A stretch of 64,000 nt of DNA, taken from assembly GCA_025057155.1 (NCBI GenBank), contig JANWYD010000008.1:1-64000 (forward strand), written 5' to 3'. The position numbers and the translations under genes were made by a program. Positions 33,787 to 42,391 of the stretch are shown one piece after another. The first letter of the stretch is position 1; each line of letters starts with the position of its first letter. Source of the DNA: Chloroflexaceae bacterium (GTDB lineage Bacteria > Chloroflexota > Chloroflexia > Chloroflexales > Chloroflexaceae). Below the pieces are notes generated by a model that did no database searches, was not told the DNA's origin, and worked only from the letters and a program-made list of their open reading frames with translations.

Positions 33787-35580
33787 TCAGGCGGCCCGAG
33801 TGCGAACCTCCTCCAGCGCGCGCTCAACGAATGCCGCCAGCGGCATTGCGCCCAGATCTTCGCCCGCGCGGGTGCGCACAGCCACAGACCCGGTCTCCTG
33901 TTCCCTGGCGCCGATTATAAGCATATACGGCACCTTCTGCAACTGCGCCCGGCGGATCTTGCCCTGCATGCGGTCGCGGCTGTCATCGAGTTCGACGCGC
34001 AGGCCCGCATCGGTCAGGCGCTGGCGCACCTGGGAGGCATACTCCATCTGCTTATCGGTAATGGGAATGATGCTGACCTGCACGGGAGCGAGCCAGAGGG
34101 GAAAAGCCCCGGCGAAATGCTCGATGAGCACGCCCAGGAAGCGTTCCATACTTCCCATAAGCGCACGGTGAACCATGTAGGGGCGATGGGGCTGGCCATC
34201 CTCGCCAATATACTCCAGATCGAAGCGTTCGGGCAGATTGAAGTCGAACTGGATGGTGCTCAACTGCCATTCGCGGCCCAGGGCGTCGTTGACCTTCAGG
34301 TCAATCTTGGGGCCATAGAAGGCGCCGCCACCCTCATCGCGCTTGTAGGGCAGCGCATGGGCCTCGATGGCCCGCTCAAGGGCAGCGGTGGCCCGCTCCC
34401 AGTCTTCGGGCCGCCCGACGTACTTCTCGGGGCGGGTCGAGAGGTAGGCGGTGAACTCGCTCAGGCCAAATGAACGCAGGATGTAGAGCGAAAAATCGAG
34501 GGCCCGGCCGATCTCCTCCTCTACCTGATCGGGCCGGCAGAAGATGTGCGCGTCGTCCTGGGTGAAGCCGCGCACACGGGTCAGGCCGTGGAGCACGCCG
34601 CTCTTCTCGAAGCGATAGACCGTGCCATACTCAGCGTAGCGCCGCGGCAAATCGCGGTACGAGCGCAAATGAGACTTATAGATCTGAATGTGAAAAGGAC
34701 AATTCATCGGCTTAACGTAGTACGTGTCACCTTCAACATCCATCGGAGCATACATGTTCTCCTTGTAAAAATCGAGATGGCCGGACGTCTCCCAGAGGTG
34801 GGCGCGGCCCACGTGGGGCGAGAAGACCCACTCGTAGCCAGCGTTGAGATGGGCCTGCCGGCAGAAATCCTCGGCGATCACGCGGATCATGGCTCCTCTG
34901 GGATGCCAGAGGATCAGCCCGGGACCCACCTCGTCGGAGATGCTGAAGAGGTCAAGCTCCTTGCCCAGGCGGCGATGGTCACGCTTCCTGGCCTCTTCGA
35001 GGCGCCAGAGGTACTGTTCAAGCTCAGCGCGATTGTTCCAGGCGGTGCCGTAGATGCGTTGGAGCTGCGGATTCTTCTCATTGCCCCGCCAGTAGGCGCC
35101 GGCGACGCTCAACAGCTTGAAGGCCTCGGGGTCAATCTGGCCGGTATGCTCCAGATGGGGTCCACGGCAGAGATCCTCAAAGGTGTCCTGGCGGTAGGTT
35201 GAGATGATCGTACCGCCGGGGCGAGCGCCGTTGCCCTCGGAGCGCTCGCCATACTCATCGGCGCCCTGGATGAGACCCTCGATCAACTCGAGTTTGTAGG
35301 GCTGATCTTTAAACAGCTCACGGGCCTCTTCCGGGCTGACAACGCGGTAGATGAACGGATGGTTGCCGCTGATGATCCGGCGCATGCGCGCCTCGATCTC
35401 GACCAGATCCTCGGGCGTGAGGGCGCGGGGCAGATCGAAATCGTAGTAGAACCCGTTCTCAATCGGCGGGCCGATGGCGATTTTGCCCTCCGGGAACAAC
35501 TCAAGCACGGCCTGGGCCATCACGTGGGCCAGGGAGTGGCGCAGGCGATAGTATGGATCGTCGTTGGGATTGACGGGCAT
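33787..35580 (-). CDS. thrS: Threonyl-tRNA synthetase without TGS domain
   Basis: 597 residues. It charges tRNA-Thr. It starts directly with the editing-domain region (YYRLRHSLAHVMAQAVLELF, containing an HxxxH zinc-binding pattern), so the N-terminal TGS domain of about 60 residues present in most bacterial ThrRS is missing. The DLCRGPHLEHTG editing motif is complete. The catalytic core has NCPFHIQIYKS and RYAEYGTVYRFEKSGVLHGL (motif 2), RVRGFTQDDAHIFC and the motif 3 region YMVHRALMGSMERF. The anticodon-binding domain ends the protein. A threonine T-box lies upstream, across one intervening gene. Confidence 0.97.
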   Translation of the reverse strand: MPVNPNDDPYYRLRHSLAHVMAQAVLELFPEGKIAIGPPIENGFYYDFDLPRALTPEDLVEIEARMRRIISGNHPFIYRVVSPEEARELFKDQPYKLELIEGLIQGADEYGERSEGNGARPGGTIISTYRQDTFEDLCRGPHLEHTGQIDPEAFKLLSVAGAYWRGNEKNPQLQRIYGTAWNNRAELEQYLWRLEEARKRDHRRLGKELDLFSISDEVGPGLILWHPRGAMIRVIAEDFCRQAHLNAGYEWVFSPHVGRAHLWETSGHLDFYKENMYAPMDVEGDTYYVKPMNCPFHIQIYKSHLRSYRDLPRRYAEYGTVYRFEKSGVLHGLTRVRGFTQDDAHIFCRPDQVEEEIGRALDFSLYILRSFGLSEFTAYLSTRPEKYVGRPEDWERATAALERAIEAHALPYKRDEGGGAFYGPKIDLKVNDALGREWQLSTIQFDFNLPERFDLEYIGEDGQPHRPYMVHRALMGSMERFLGVLIEHFAGAFPLWLAPVQVSIIPITDKQMEYASQVRQRLTDAGLRVELDDSRDRMQGKIRRAQLQKVPYMLIIGAREQETGSVAVRTRAGEDLGAMPLAAFVERALEEVRTRAA

Positions 35581-35677
35581 GATGAGACTCCTTATTTCAT
35601 CTGGCAGGGGCCGGGAAAACCAGGTTCTCCGGTTCTCCTCCGTTGCGCGGCGCGCATGGCCCGCGGGTGGGCGGCAA

Positions 35678-36274
35678 TCAACTGGTAACCAGGATCAGGC
35701 GGCCCTCTTCGATACGCACTACGTCAATGCGCCGCCCCTGGGCAGTCAGTTCGGCATTGAGCCGTTCGGCCAGCAGACGCGCCAGTTCGTTGGCGGAGAG
35801 CACATAGGCGAGCGGCGGTTCCAGGCGCGCGCCGGTCACCACAAGGCGACCCTGTTCGGCGGCGAGGGAGACGCTGGCGACGCTGACTACCCCGTAGGCG
35901 CGAATAGCGGCGCTGGCGCGACCCTCGCTAAAGCTCAGGCGCGCCGCTTCGAGGGGCGCAAGGGCGTCCGGGCGGGCGGCGAGAAACTCATTGGCGCGTT
36001 CCTCGGTCAACACCACCTCACCAGGCGGCAGGGCGGCGATCGCGGTGGGCAGGAGACCGTCCACGCGCCCGCCGCCATCGGCGGCCATAGCCGTCGCCAC
36101 GGGGAGAGGCGCGATCCGGTCGGCCACGGCGCGGCTTAGCATAGGGCGCAGCCCAAAGGCATATACCAGCAAGAGCAGGGCGGCGATAAACAGCAACGCC
36201 GCGCTGCCGCGCAGACATCCGCGGCGGGCGCCGGCAACGCGAGCAGCTTGTGGACGCCGATACGATGAGCGCAT
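35678..36274 (-). CDS. Membrane-anchored hypothetical protein between T-box and thrS
   Basis: 198 residues, unrecognised. A basic N-terminus and one membrane helix (GSAALLFIAALLLLVYAFGL) are followed by an extracytoplasmic part rich in short strands and one long helix (ANELARLLAERLNAELTAQG), reminiscent of DUF2993/LmeA-type lipid-contacting domains. It lies between the T-box leader and thrS, 97 bp before thrS, so it is probably part of the threonine-controlled transcript. ATG 36274 is assumed. Confidence 0.7.
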   Translation of the reverse strand: MRSSYRRPQAARVAGARRGCLRGSAALLFIAALLLLVYAFGLRPMLSRAVADRIAPLPVATAMAADGGGRVDGLLPTAIAALPPGEVVLTEERANEFLAARPDALAPLEAARLSFSEGRASAAIRAYGVVSVASVSLAAEQGRLVVTGARLEPPLAYVLSANELARLLAERLNAELTAQGRRIDVVRIEEGRLILVTS

Positions 36275-36394
36275 AGGGATGCCTCATGCGGCTTCGCCGC
36301 ACAAAAAGAACGACACCTCCTGCGAGGGGGCAACGTTCACAAACCCGCCTACCGGTCGCGCCTGGCCGCCGGGACGCCGGCGAGGACGGCGCGT

Positions 36395-36674
36395 ATCAAC
36401 AAAAAACCCCTCTTCCCAATGGGACGAAGGGTTGCCTCGTGGTTCCACCCATCTTTAATGCCTTCCACGGCAGCGGAAGACATCCTCGTGGAGCGCTGTA
36501 ACGGGCGCTTCCCGGATCCCCATACTGGCCATTCGACGTTGAGGGGACCGCTCCGAGGGGGTTTTCACCAGGCCGTGCAGAGGTGCGCTTCCAGTCGCGA
36601 CGCACCCTCCCTGACTGCAGTCGCCGGGCTACTCGTCCTCATCACCGCGTTCCAAGCCAGCGTTGTGATGTGCC
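36395..36674 (-). ncRNA. T-box leader, threonine specific
   Basis: Read on the minus strand. The Stem I AGTA motif is at 36633-36630, the AGGGAG bulge with an apical CTGGAAG loop lies near 36609-36585, and GTGAAAACC at 36568-36560 has the putative specifier codon ACC (Thr) at 36562-36560. The T-box core GGGTGGAACC is at 36450-36441 and the terminator with an A/T run at 36433-36401. The UGGA bulge calls for a U discriminator base in the tRNA, as in many tRNA-Thr. Uncharged tRNA-Thr should stabilise the antiterminator and switch on the downstream genes. Confidence 0.85.
36401..36433 (-). terminator. T-box intrinsic terminator
   Basis: On the minus strand AACCCTTCGTCCC, a short loop and GGGAAGAGGGG are followed by TTTTTT. 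It is mutually exclusive with the antiterminator that uses the T-box core. Confidence 0.85.
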
Positions 36675-36680
36675 GCCTGA

Positions 36681-36709
36681 ATGATACTACCGCGCTGATC
36701 GAACGTCAA
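36681..36709 (-). promoter_or_regulatory. Sigma-70 promoter of the T-box transcript
   Basis: On the minus strand TTGACG (36709-36704) and TATCAT (36686-36681) are separated by 17 bp, immediately upstream of the T-box leader. Confidence 0.7.
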
Positions 36710-37414
36710 GGCGTGAGAAGGTTTCTGTGAGAGGGCGGAGGGCGGAGCCCTCCCACACCCTGCCCTTCAGCAAGGCCGGGCGGCCGCGCCCTTCCAGGGG
36801 CAAGGGGGCCAGGGAGGCCAGGATTCCCCACCAGAGATCCGGCGGCCGCTGCTCAGTAGTCTGTGAACGAAGGTTTCCGCTAACCCCGCTCCTTCCCCAA
36901 CCCTCCTCCCGTTGGGGGGAGGCTGGGAGGGGGGCAGACTGCGAGGAAACTCCGTTCACAGACCTCTCAGCCGGCTTTGTGGGAGAATTAACAAACATCT
37001 AATAGAGGATTAATCAGGTTCTAATCTGGATGGTTTATACTCCCATCGGCTTATGAGGGATGCACGATTTGCGGTGGTCGTCGCCCAGCACAGCCAATCC
37101 TCCACCAACTCACACCGCCTCCCTTTTCCCCCACGGCTGCTCGTTATGAGCAGCCGTTGCCGCTTTAGCGCATTGCTCGGAAAGGTTGACGCAAAGGCGC
37201 GAAGGCGCAACGAGTTCGTGGTGGCCATGCCGGCCTTTGCGCGGTTGCATCCCAGGGGTCACGAACGATTGGGAAGCCTCGGTTGAAGATGTGCGAGCAA
37301 TGCCGCACAGGCTACGCGCTCAAAACGGAGAGACAGCACAGGATTATTTTGAGAGCTTCGCCCTTCCGCACGCTCCGGGTGAATGTGGGGTCATCTGGCT
37401 TCCGCACGTTGGCC
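36710..37414. other. 705-bp gene-free stretch
   Basis: Contains a GGAGGGCGGAGCCCTCCC palindrome (36727-36760), MITE copy 7 (36859-36963) and a short ACGCAAAGGCGCGAAGGCG unit (37187-37206) that recurs at 59818-59840 and, inverted, near 47958-47980. The small frames here show no family resemblance. Confidence 0.65.
36859..36963. repeat. MITE-like element, copy 7 (short form)
   Basis: 105 bp with the best terminal match: GTCTGTGAACGAAGGTTTCC on the left and, on the minus strand at the right, GTCTGTGAACGGAGTTTCC. It has only one of the two inner GC palindromes. Confidence 0.88.
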
Positions 37415-38176
37415 TCAACGAGCCGGCGAGGCCACGACGATCAGGCGCGGGCTATTGCTGTCGTACTCGTTGAGATCGTAGGAGCCGTAGACTGCGCGCG
37501 TCATGAATCCCGTCCGGGCGAGGAGATGCTCGACCTCGAAGCGGTAGAGCCAGCGCAGGACGAAGCGCAGCGTGCGGCGGGTGACGCGGCCATCGGCGTC
37601 GGTTTCATCATAAAGCAGGGTCACGCGGCTGATTTGAGCAGCGATGTCGCTGTCAATGGCTACGAACTTCTGCACGTGCCGCCCGTCGAGCTCGTATTCG
37701 CGCTCAAGCACCAGGCGGTTATCCTCACGGAGGATCTCTGTGGGATTGGGGTTAAAAAGGTCAATGATCAGCATGCCATGACGCTGCAAGGCCCTCCGGA
37801 CATTGGTCAGGCAGGCTAGCTGGTCGCGCACGGTTTCGAGGTGCATGAACGAATTGACTGCGATGAAGGCCAGGCTGAAGGCGCCGGCAGGCAGAGTGAC
37901 ATCGCGCACATCACCCTGAAGAAGCGTTATCCGGTCGTCCAGCCCGGCCTCTTGCACACGGGCGCGGGCGATGTCCAGCATTGCCGGCGAGCTGTCAACT
38001 CCCGTAATGGTGAAGCCCGCCTCGGCCAGAGGAAGCAGCAGGCGCCCGGTACCGCACATCAATTCGAGCAACGGACCATCGGCGCGGCGCGCCATCTCGC
38101 GGAGGAAGGGGAGATCCTCATGAAAATCGCGCAGATCGGCGTCGTAGTACCGGGCCAGCACGTCGTAGGCGTTCAT
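37415..38176 (-). CDS. Class I SAM-dependent methyltransferase
   Basis: 253 residues. The Rossmann fold has LLELMCGTGRLLLPLAEAGF (SAM motif I), ITGVDSSPAMLDIAR (motif II), GDVRDVTLPAG (motif III) and AFIAVNSFMHLE. The start YDVLARYYD is typical of small-molecule methyltransferases (methyltransferase 25 type). Preceded on the same strand, 33 bp away, by a membrane-protein gene. The substrate is unknown. Confidence 0.92.
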   Translation of the reverse strand: MNAYDVLARYYDADLRDFHEDLPFLREMARRADGPLLELMCGTGRLLLPLAEAGFTITGVDSSPAMLDIARARVQEAGLDDRITLLQGDVRDVTLPAGAFSLAFIAVNSFMHLETVRDQLACLTNVRRALQRHGMLIIDLFNPNPTEILREDNRLVLEREYELDGRHVQKFVAIDSDIAAQISRVTLLYDETDADGRVTRRTLRFVLRWLYRFEVEHLLARTGFMTRAVYGSYDLNEYDSNSPRLIVVASPAR

Positions 38177-38209
38177 GAGTTATGACCAATGGACGCTCTT
38201 CGTAGCGGC

Positions 38210-38692
38210 CTATGGCAGGGCGCCGGCCAGTACGAGGAAGAACAGGGTCAGCGCCCCCAGGATTACCAGACCGGCGATCCCCGCGGCGAAAATGCGCGGA
38301 TCGATGATCGGCTCGAAACGGGGCGGTCTGGGAAGTTGTTCCTGCCCGCCGGGCAGGCGGGCGCGGGGGAGATTGGTGGAGGGGATCGTAGGGGGCCAGG
38401 GTGGCGCGGCGGGTTTCGGCGGGGCCGAGGGCTGGGGAGGCAGGGGCAGCGACGAAGGGAGACGAGACCGGCCCGAAGTGCCGGATCGTCCCGCGGCGCG
38501 CACCAGCGAACCGCCGATGCTCACTACGACGGCCAGAACGGTGAAGGCAATGATCAGCATCGGCACCGTGATTGTGATACCGGTGACCTGGGTGAGCCAG
38601 TTAGCGATCGGCGGCAAAAACCGGAAACCGAAGATCAGCAAAAAGAAGATAAGCCAGCCGACCCAGCCGCCCCCTCGTTCACTGCGCTGCAT
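38210..38692 (-). CDS. Membrane protein with proline-rich loop
   Basis: 160 residues, not recognised. Two N-terminal hydrophobic helices are followed by a loop of about 60 residues very rich in Pro and Ser, then a third C-terminal helix. ATG 38692 follows GGAGGAAGG. Probably co-transcribed with the methyltransferase. Confidence 0.65.
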   Translation of the reverse strand: MQRSERGGGWVGWLIFFLLIFGFRFLPPIANWLTQVTGITITVPMLIIAFTVLAVVVSIGGSLVRAAGRSGTSGRSRLPSSLPLPPQPSAPPKPAAPPWPPTIPSTNLPRARLPGGQEQLPRPPRFEPIIDPRIFAAGIAGLVILGALTLFFLVLAGALP

Positions 38693-38848
38693 AGCCTTCC
38701 TCCACAGGACCGTCGCAACCGCCGGGATCGCAAACTACGTCCGGGTCAGGTACGGTGTGATTGTATTGTAGCACGTCGGATATATAGCAAGCAGGTTGCC
38801 CGTCGCAACCCGGAGGATTGCGCTACAGCCCGCTACGAAGCGCCCCGT

Positions 38849-41800
38849 TCAGGGAAGATGAGGGGTTACAACCGCCACCTCCGGCGCGGGCAGGCCATCG
38901 GGTCCGACGATGGCGACGTGCAGAAACCAGAACCAGGGTTCTTCGCCTGCGGGGCGATCGCTGGCGATGAGCAGCACGTTCGCGCCAGGACGCAGCGTGG
39001 CGGGAATGGTGCGCGACCAGCGGGGATTAACCTTGTTGACAGCGCAGGGCGTGAAGCTCTCGGTCATCAACTCGACGCCATTGAGCCAGACCCGCACGAG
39101 ACGGGGCGACTGGTAGGCGACGCGCGCCTCAAGGGCGGTCGGAGCGCGGAGTTCAGCCACGGCGTAGCCAACCAGCGCAGCATCGCGGTTGGCACGGGCG
39201 TACTGGCTCAGGGGTACAGGGAACGGTTCGGTGAGACTCCGCATCTCATCAGGCGCTGAGGCGAGGGTGTGATGATCCCAGGGCAGTTCGCGGCGCGGCG
39301 CGCCAGCCAGGTCGAGCAGCGCATCAAGGCTCAGGGGCGAAATCGCCGGGGTGGCGAGGGTGCGCCAGGCGCTAACGGCAGGAAAGAGGGTCGCCGAGGT
39401 AAAGCTGTACGCGATGGCGTGGCCGCGCCAGTGGAGGCGCAGATCCAGCGACCAGCGGCAGGTGGCGGATGAGCCGTCCCAGGCGAAGGGAGCATACACA
39501 ATGGTATCGGCGTAGAGATCGCCAGGGTCGCAGGGGATCTCGGCGACCCCCCCAGGGCCGTGGAGGCGCCAGTGGCCGGCAACCCGGACGGGCGCTCCGT
39601 CGCGGGGCGCAGCGACGACCAGTGCGCCAAGGGTTCGAGCGGCATCTTCGGGGGTAGTGTACTCAAAGACGCGGGCGAACGGCCCGCCGAGCCGCGCGAG
39701 GGCATGGCGGTGCGCGGCGGTGTCGCCGGCGAGAGCTGCGGCCAGCAACGTCTCGCTGGCGGCGTCGGGAAGCCGGAGCAGCCGCCGCGCGTCGGCCAGG
39801 CGCAGGGCGGCGTTGCGCTCGTCGCCAGCAAAGGTGAGCGGCGCGTCACCCTGGACGACGAGTGAGGTGGAGATGGTCCTGGGGCGGGCCGTGATGTCAA
39901 CGATGATCGTCTGCGTGGCCGCATCGTAGCGCCAGCCGGCGTGCTCCCTTCCGTCGAGCCACACCCTGGTCGGCGGGCGGCAATGCTCAAACCGCACCGT
40001 GATTGCCCGCTCCGGCGGGAGAGCCGGACAATGGCCCTCAGCCGGGCCAATCGAAACCTCGACGGTCCGGCCACCATCGGCAGAGCGCGCCTCGACCGGG
40101 GTCCACTCATACTCATTCTGGCGATAGGCCTCGCCCTCGCCCGCATCTTCATACAGGCGCAGCATCCCGTGTTCTCCGGGGAAGATCGCCAGGATCAGCC
40201 GATCATGTGCCTGCTGGTGGCTGCGGGATGTTACGGGGGCCAGAGGCAGAATGCCGCCAGCGCGCACAAGTTGGGGAATGGCGTGAAGATCGCCCACCAG
40301 GCGCATCCAGGCCGGGCCGCGGAACCGTTCGCCGGAAGCGCGCTCGATCCATTCGCCCGGCGGAACCCAGACGTCGGCGGGGGCCAGGCCGGTTGAGGGG
40401 TCGGAGGGATGGACGATAGGGGCGACTATTATCTGGTCGCCGAGAGCGAACTGCTCGCGAGCGACATAGGCGGCCTCAGCGTCGGGCCATTCATAGTAGA
40501 GCGGACGGCAGGGCGCCAGGCCGGTGTCGGTGTGGATGCGCGCGAGAGTGTAGAGGTAAGGCAGCAGGGCGTAGCGCGCCTGAAAGGCCGCGCGGGCGGC
40601 GTCGCGCGCAGCGGGGGGAAAGGCCCAGGGGCGCCGTTCGGCGGCGAGGTCCTTCGTGGAGTGGAGGCGCAGAATGGGACTGAAGGCCCCGAACTGCACC
40701 CAGCGGGTGTAGAGTTCCGGTTCAGCGGCATCGAAGTGCCCGCCGATGTCGTGGCTCCACCAGCCATAGAGCACATTGGCGGCGCTGGCGGTAAAGTACG
40801 GCTGAAAGCGCAGGGCCTCCCAGGTGGCATAGGTATCGCCGGAAAAGCCGACCGGGTAGCGATGGTTGCCCAGGCCGCCCCAGCGTGACAGGATGATGGG
40901 CCGGCGATCCCTGCGGCGTCGCATGTCGCTGAAATGCAGATGGTTGAGCCAGGGCAAGGGGTCGAGTCCTGGAACTTCACACGCGCGCCCCTGTTGCCAG
41001 TCTATCCACCAGAAGTCCACGCCCTGATCTTCAAGGGGATGGTGCAGGAGGTGGAAGTAGTTGCGAGCGAAGCGCGCGTCGCCGATGCGAAAGGGCACTC
41101 CCTGGCCGGGTTCGACCTCCATGGCTGCGGCAAAGGCGGGATAGACGGCTTCGTGGGGCTGGACCCCGTCAGCGGGATGCAGATTGAGGGTTACGCGCAG
41201 CCCCTGCTCGTGGAGCCAGGCAAGGAAGGCGGACGGGTCGGCAAACAGGTCGGTATTCCAGGTGTAACCCGTCCACCCGTGGGGCGTGTGCCAGTCCATA
41301 TCAATCACCAGCACATCGAGGGGGAAGTCGTGGGCGGCAAAAGCGGCCGCCAGGTCGCGAAGCTCCTGCTCGCTGTAGGCATAATAGCGTGACCACCAGG
41401 CCCCCAGCGCCCAGCGGGGGATGAGCGGCACAGCGCCGCCGAAGCGGGCATACTCGGCCAGAGCGCCCCGGAAGTCGTGACCATAGCCGAAGAAGTACCA
41501 GTCCTGGCGGGGCGGCTCCGGACGCGGTTGCACCCAGCCGGTCCGGGGATCGAAACGCACGGCGGCGCTATCATCGTGCAGCGCCCACCCAGAGCGGGAG
41601 AGCAACCCCGGCTCAATGGCCGCCTGCCCGTGACAGCCATCGAGGGTGCGCCGGGCGCCGCGGAGGTTGAGCGGGTCGGGCGTGCCGGGGGTCCAGCGGG
41701 CAATCCTGCCGGCGACGGGCAGTTCCAGGCTAAGGTTGTCGGAAGTATGCGGCCCGCGCATCCCGATACGCTGGAGGCGAAGGGCGCCGGTATCAATAGT

Positions 41801-42097
41801 CAGGGTCTCGCCAGACGCTCTGAGGTGGAAGGGAGGGACGGGGGCGCGGCGAGTGGGAAAGGCGTAGGTCGCGCGGTCGTCGAAGGCGCCGTCGGGCGCC
41901 CACTCGATGCGGATCAGGCGCGGAGTAAGGATGGTAAAGCGCGTCTCGCCGTGAACGACGCTGGCAGAGGGATCGGCGACCGGCTCCCCGTGCAGGCCCA
42001 CACGGGCGAAAAACTCCTGGGCGGACACGGCAGCGAATACCTTTCTAGGCGCTCGCGGGCGCGAATGGTCCTTGCCCTTCCCACTCCTCCGCTTCAC
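38849..42097 (-). CDS. Glycoside hydrolase family 31 (alpha-glycosidase)
   Basis: 1082 residues, larger than typical GH31. The N-terminal beta-sandwich covers about residues 30-220; the TIM barrel starts near IPRWALGAWWSRYYAYSEQE (about 226). The nucleophile should lie in VDFWWIDWQQG, where most GH31 enzymes have WxDMNE, and the acid/base Asp is in GFSGDTYATWE. YGWWSHDIGGH and RWVQFGAFSPILRLHS are family signatures. Two C-terminal beta domains follow, the last carbohydrate-binding-like. It likely removes alpha-linked sugars; the specificity is unknown. The GTG start at 42097 is uncertain; no signal peptide is seen. Confidence 0.9.
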   Translation of the reverse strand: MKRRSGKGKDHSRPRAPRKVFAAVSAQEFFARVGLHGEPVADPSASVVHGETRFTILTPRLIRIEWAPDGAFDDRATYAFPTRRAPVPPFHLRASGETLTIDTGALRLQRIGMRGPHTSDNLSLELPVAGRIARWTPGTPDPLNLRGARRTLDGCHGQAAIEPGLLSRSGWALHDDSAAVRFDPRTGWVQPRPEPPRQDWYFFGYGHDFRGALAEYARFGGAVPLIPRWALGAWWSRYYAYSEQELRDLAAAFAAHDFPLDVLVIDMDWHTPHGWTGYTWNTDLFADPSAFLAWLHEQGLRVTLNLHPADGVQPHEAVYPAFAAAMEVEPGQGVPFRIGDARFARNYFHLLHHPLEDQGVDFWWIDWQQGRACEVPGLDPLPWLNHLHFSDMRRRRDRRPIILSRWGGLGNHRYPVGFSGDTYATWEALRFQPYFTASAANVLYGWWSHDIGGHFDAAEPELYTRWVQFGAFSPILRLHSTKDLAAERRPWAFPPAARDAARAAFQARYALLPYLYTLARIHTDTGLAPCRPLYYEWPDAEAAYVAREQFALGDQIIVAPIVHPSDPSTGLAPADVWVPPGEWIERASGERFRGPAWMRLVGDLHAIPQLVRAGGILPLAPVTSRSHQQAHDRLILAIFPGEHGMLRLYEDAGEGEAYRQNEYEWTPVEARSADGGRTVEVSIGPAEGHCPALPPERAITVRFEHCRPPTRVWLDGREHAGWRYDAATQTIIVDITARPRTISTSLVVQGDAPLTFAGDERNAALRLADARRLLRLPDAASETLLAAALAGDTAAHRHALARLGGPFARVFEYTTPEDAARTLGALVVAAPRDGAPVRVAGHWRLHGPGGVAEIPCDPGDLYADTIVYAPFAWDGSSATCRWSLDLRLHWRGHAIAYSFTSATLFPAVSAWRTLATPAISPLSLDALLDLAGAPRRELPWDHHTLASAPDEMRSLTEPFPVPLSQYARANRDAALVGYAVAELRAPTALEARVAYQSPRLVRVWLNGVELMTESFTPCAVNKVNPRWSRTIPATLRPGANVLLIASDRPAGEEPWFWFLHVAIVGPDGLPAPEVAVVTPHLP

Positions 42098-42391
42098 CGG
42101 CCGTGGAGCGAAAGGGCGCGCCGAGAACGGCGAGGCGCAGCAGAGTGAGGAACAATGCCCCTGCCGGCAGGGAGGTCGTTCCGGGTGCGGGTCGTTAAAC
42201 CCGCCTGGTGATGCACGGCATGCTATGATACCGCGGAACGGGAGCCTGTGGGATCGCGGCGAGGAGGATCGGGTTCACATATCCACTGAATACAGTGGCA
42301 CCGCAGAGGTTGCGGAGGGGCGCAAGGGGCTTCAAAAAGCGCATCCTCTGCGTGCTCCGCGGCAAATCCAATTACGCAAGGAGAACCGCTC

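Noticed and set aside
36395-36674. Leucine (CUC) or glycine (GGU) specifier in the T-box
   Set aside because: The CUC reading needs a different stem and does not fit the U discriminator implied by UGGA. ACC after GTGAAA aligns with the usual specifier position and with thrS downstream.
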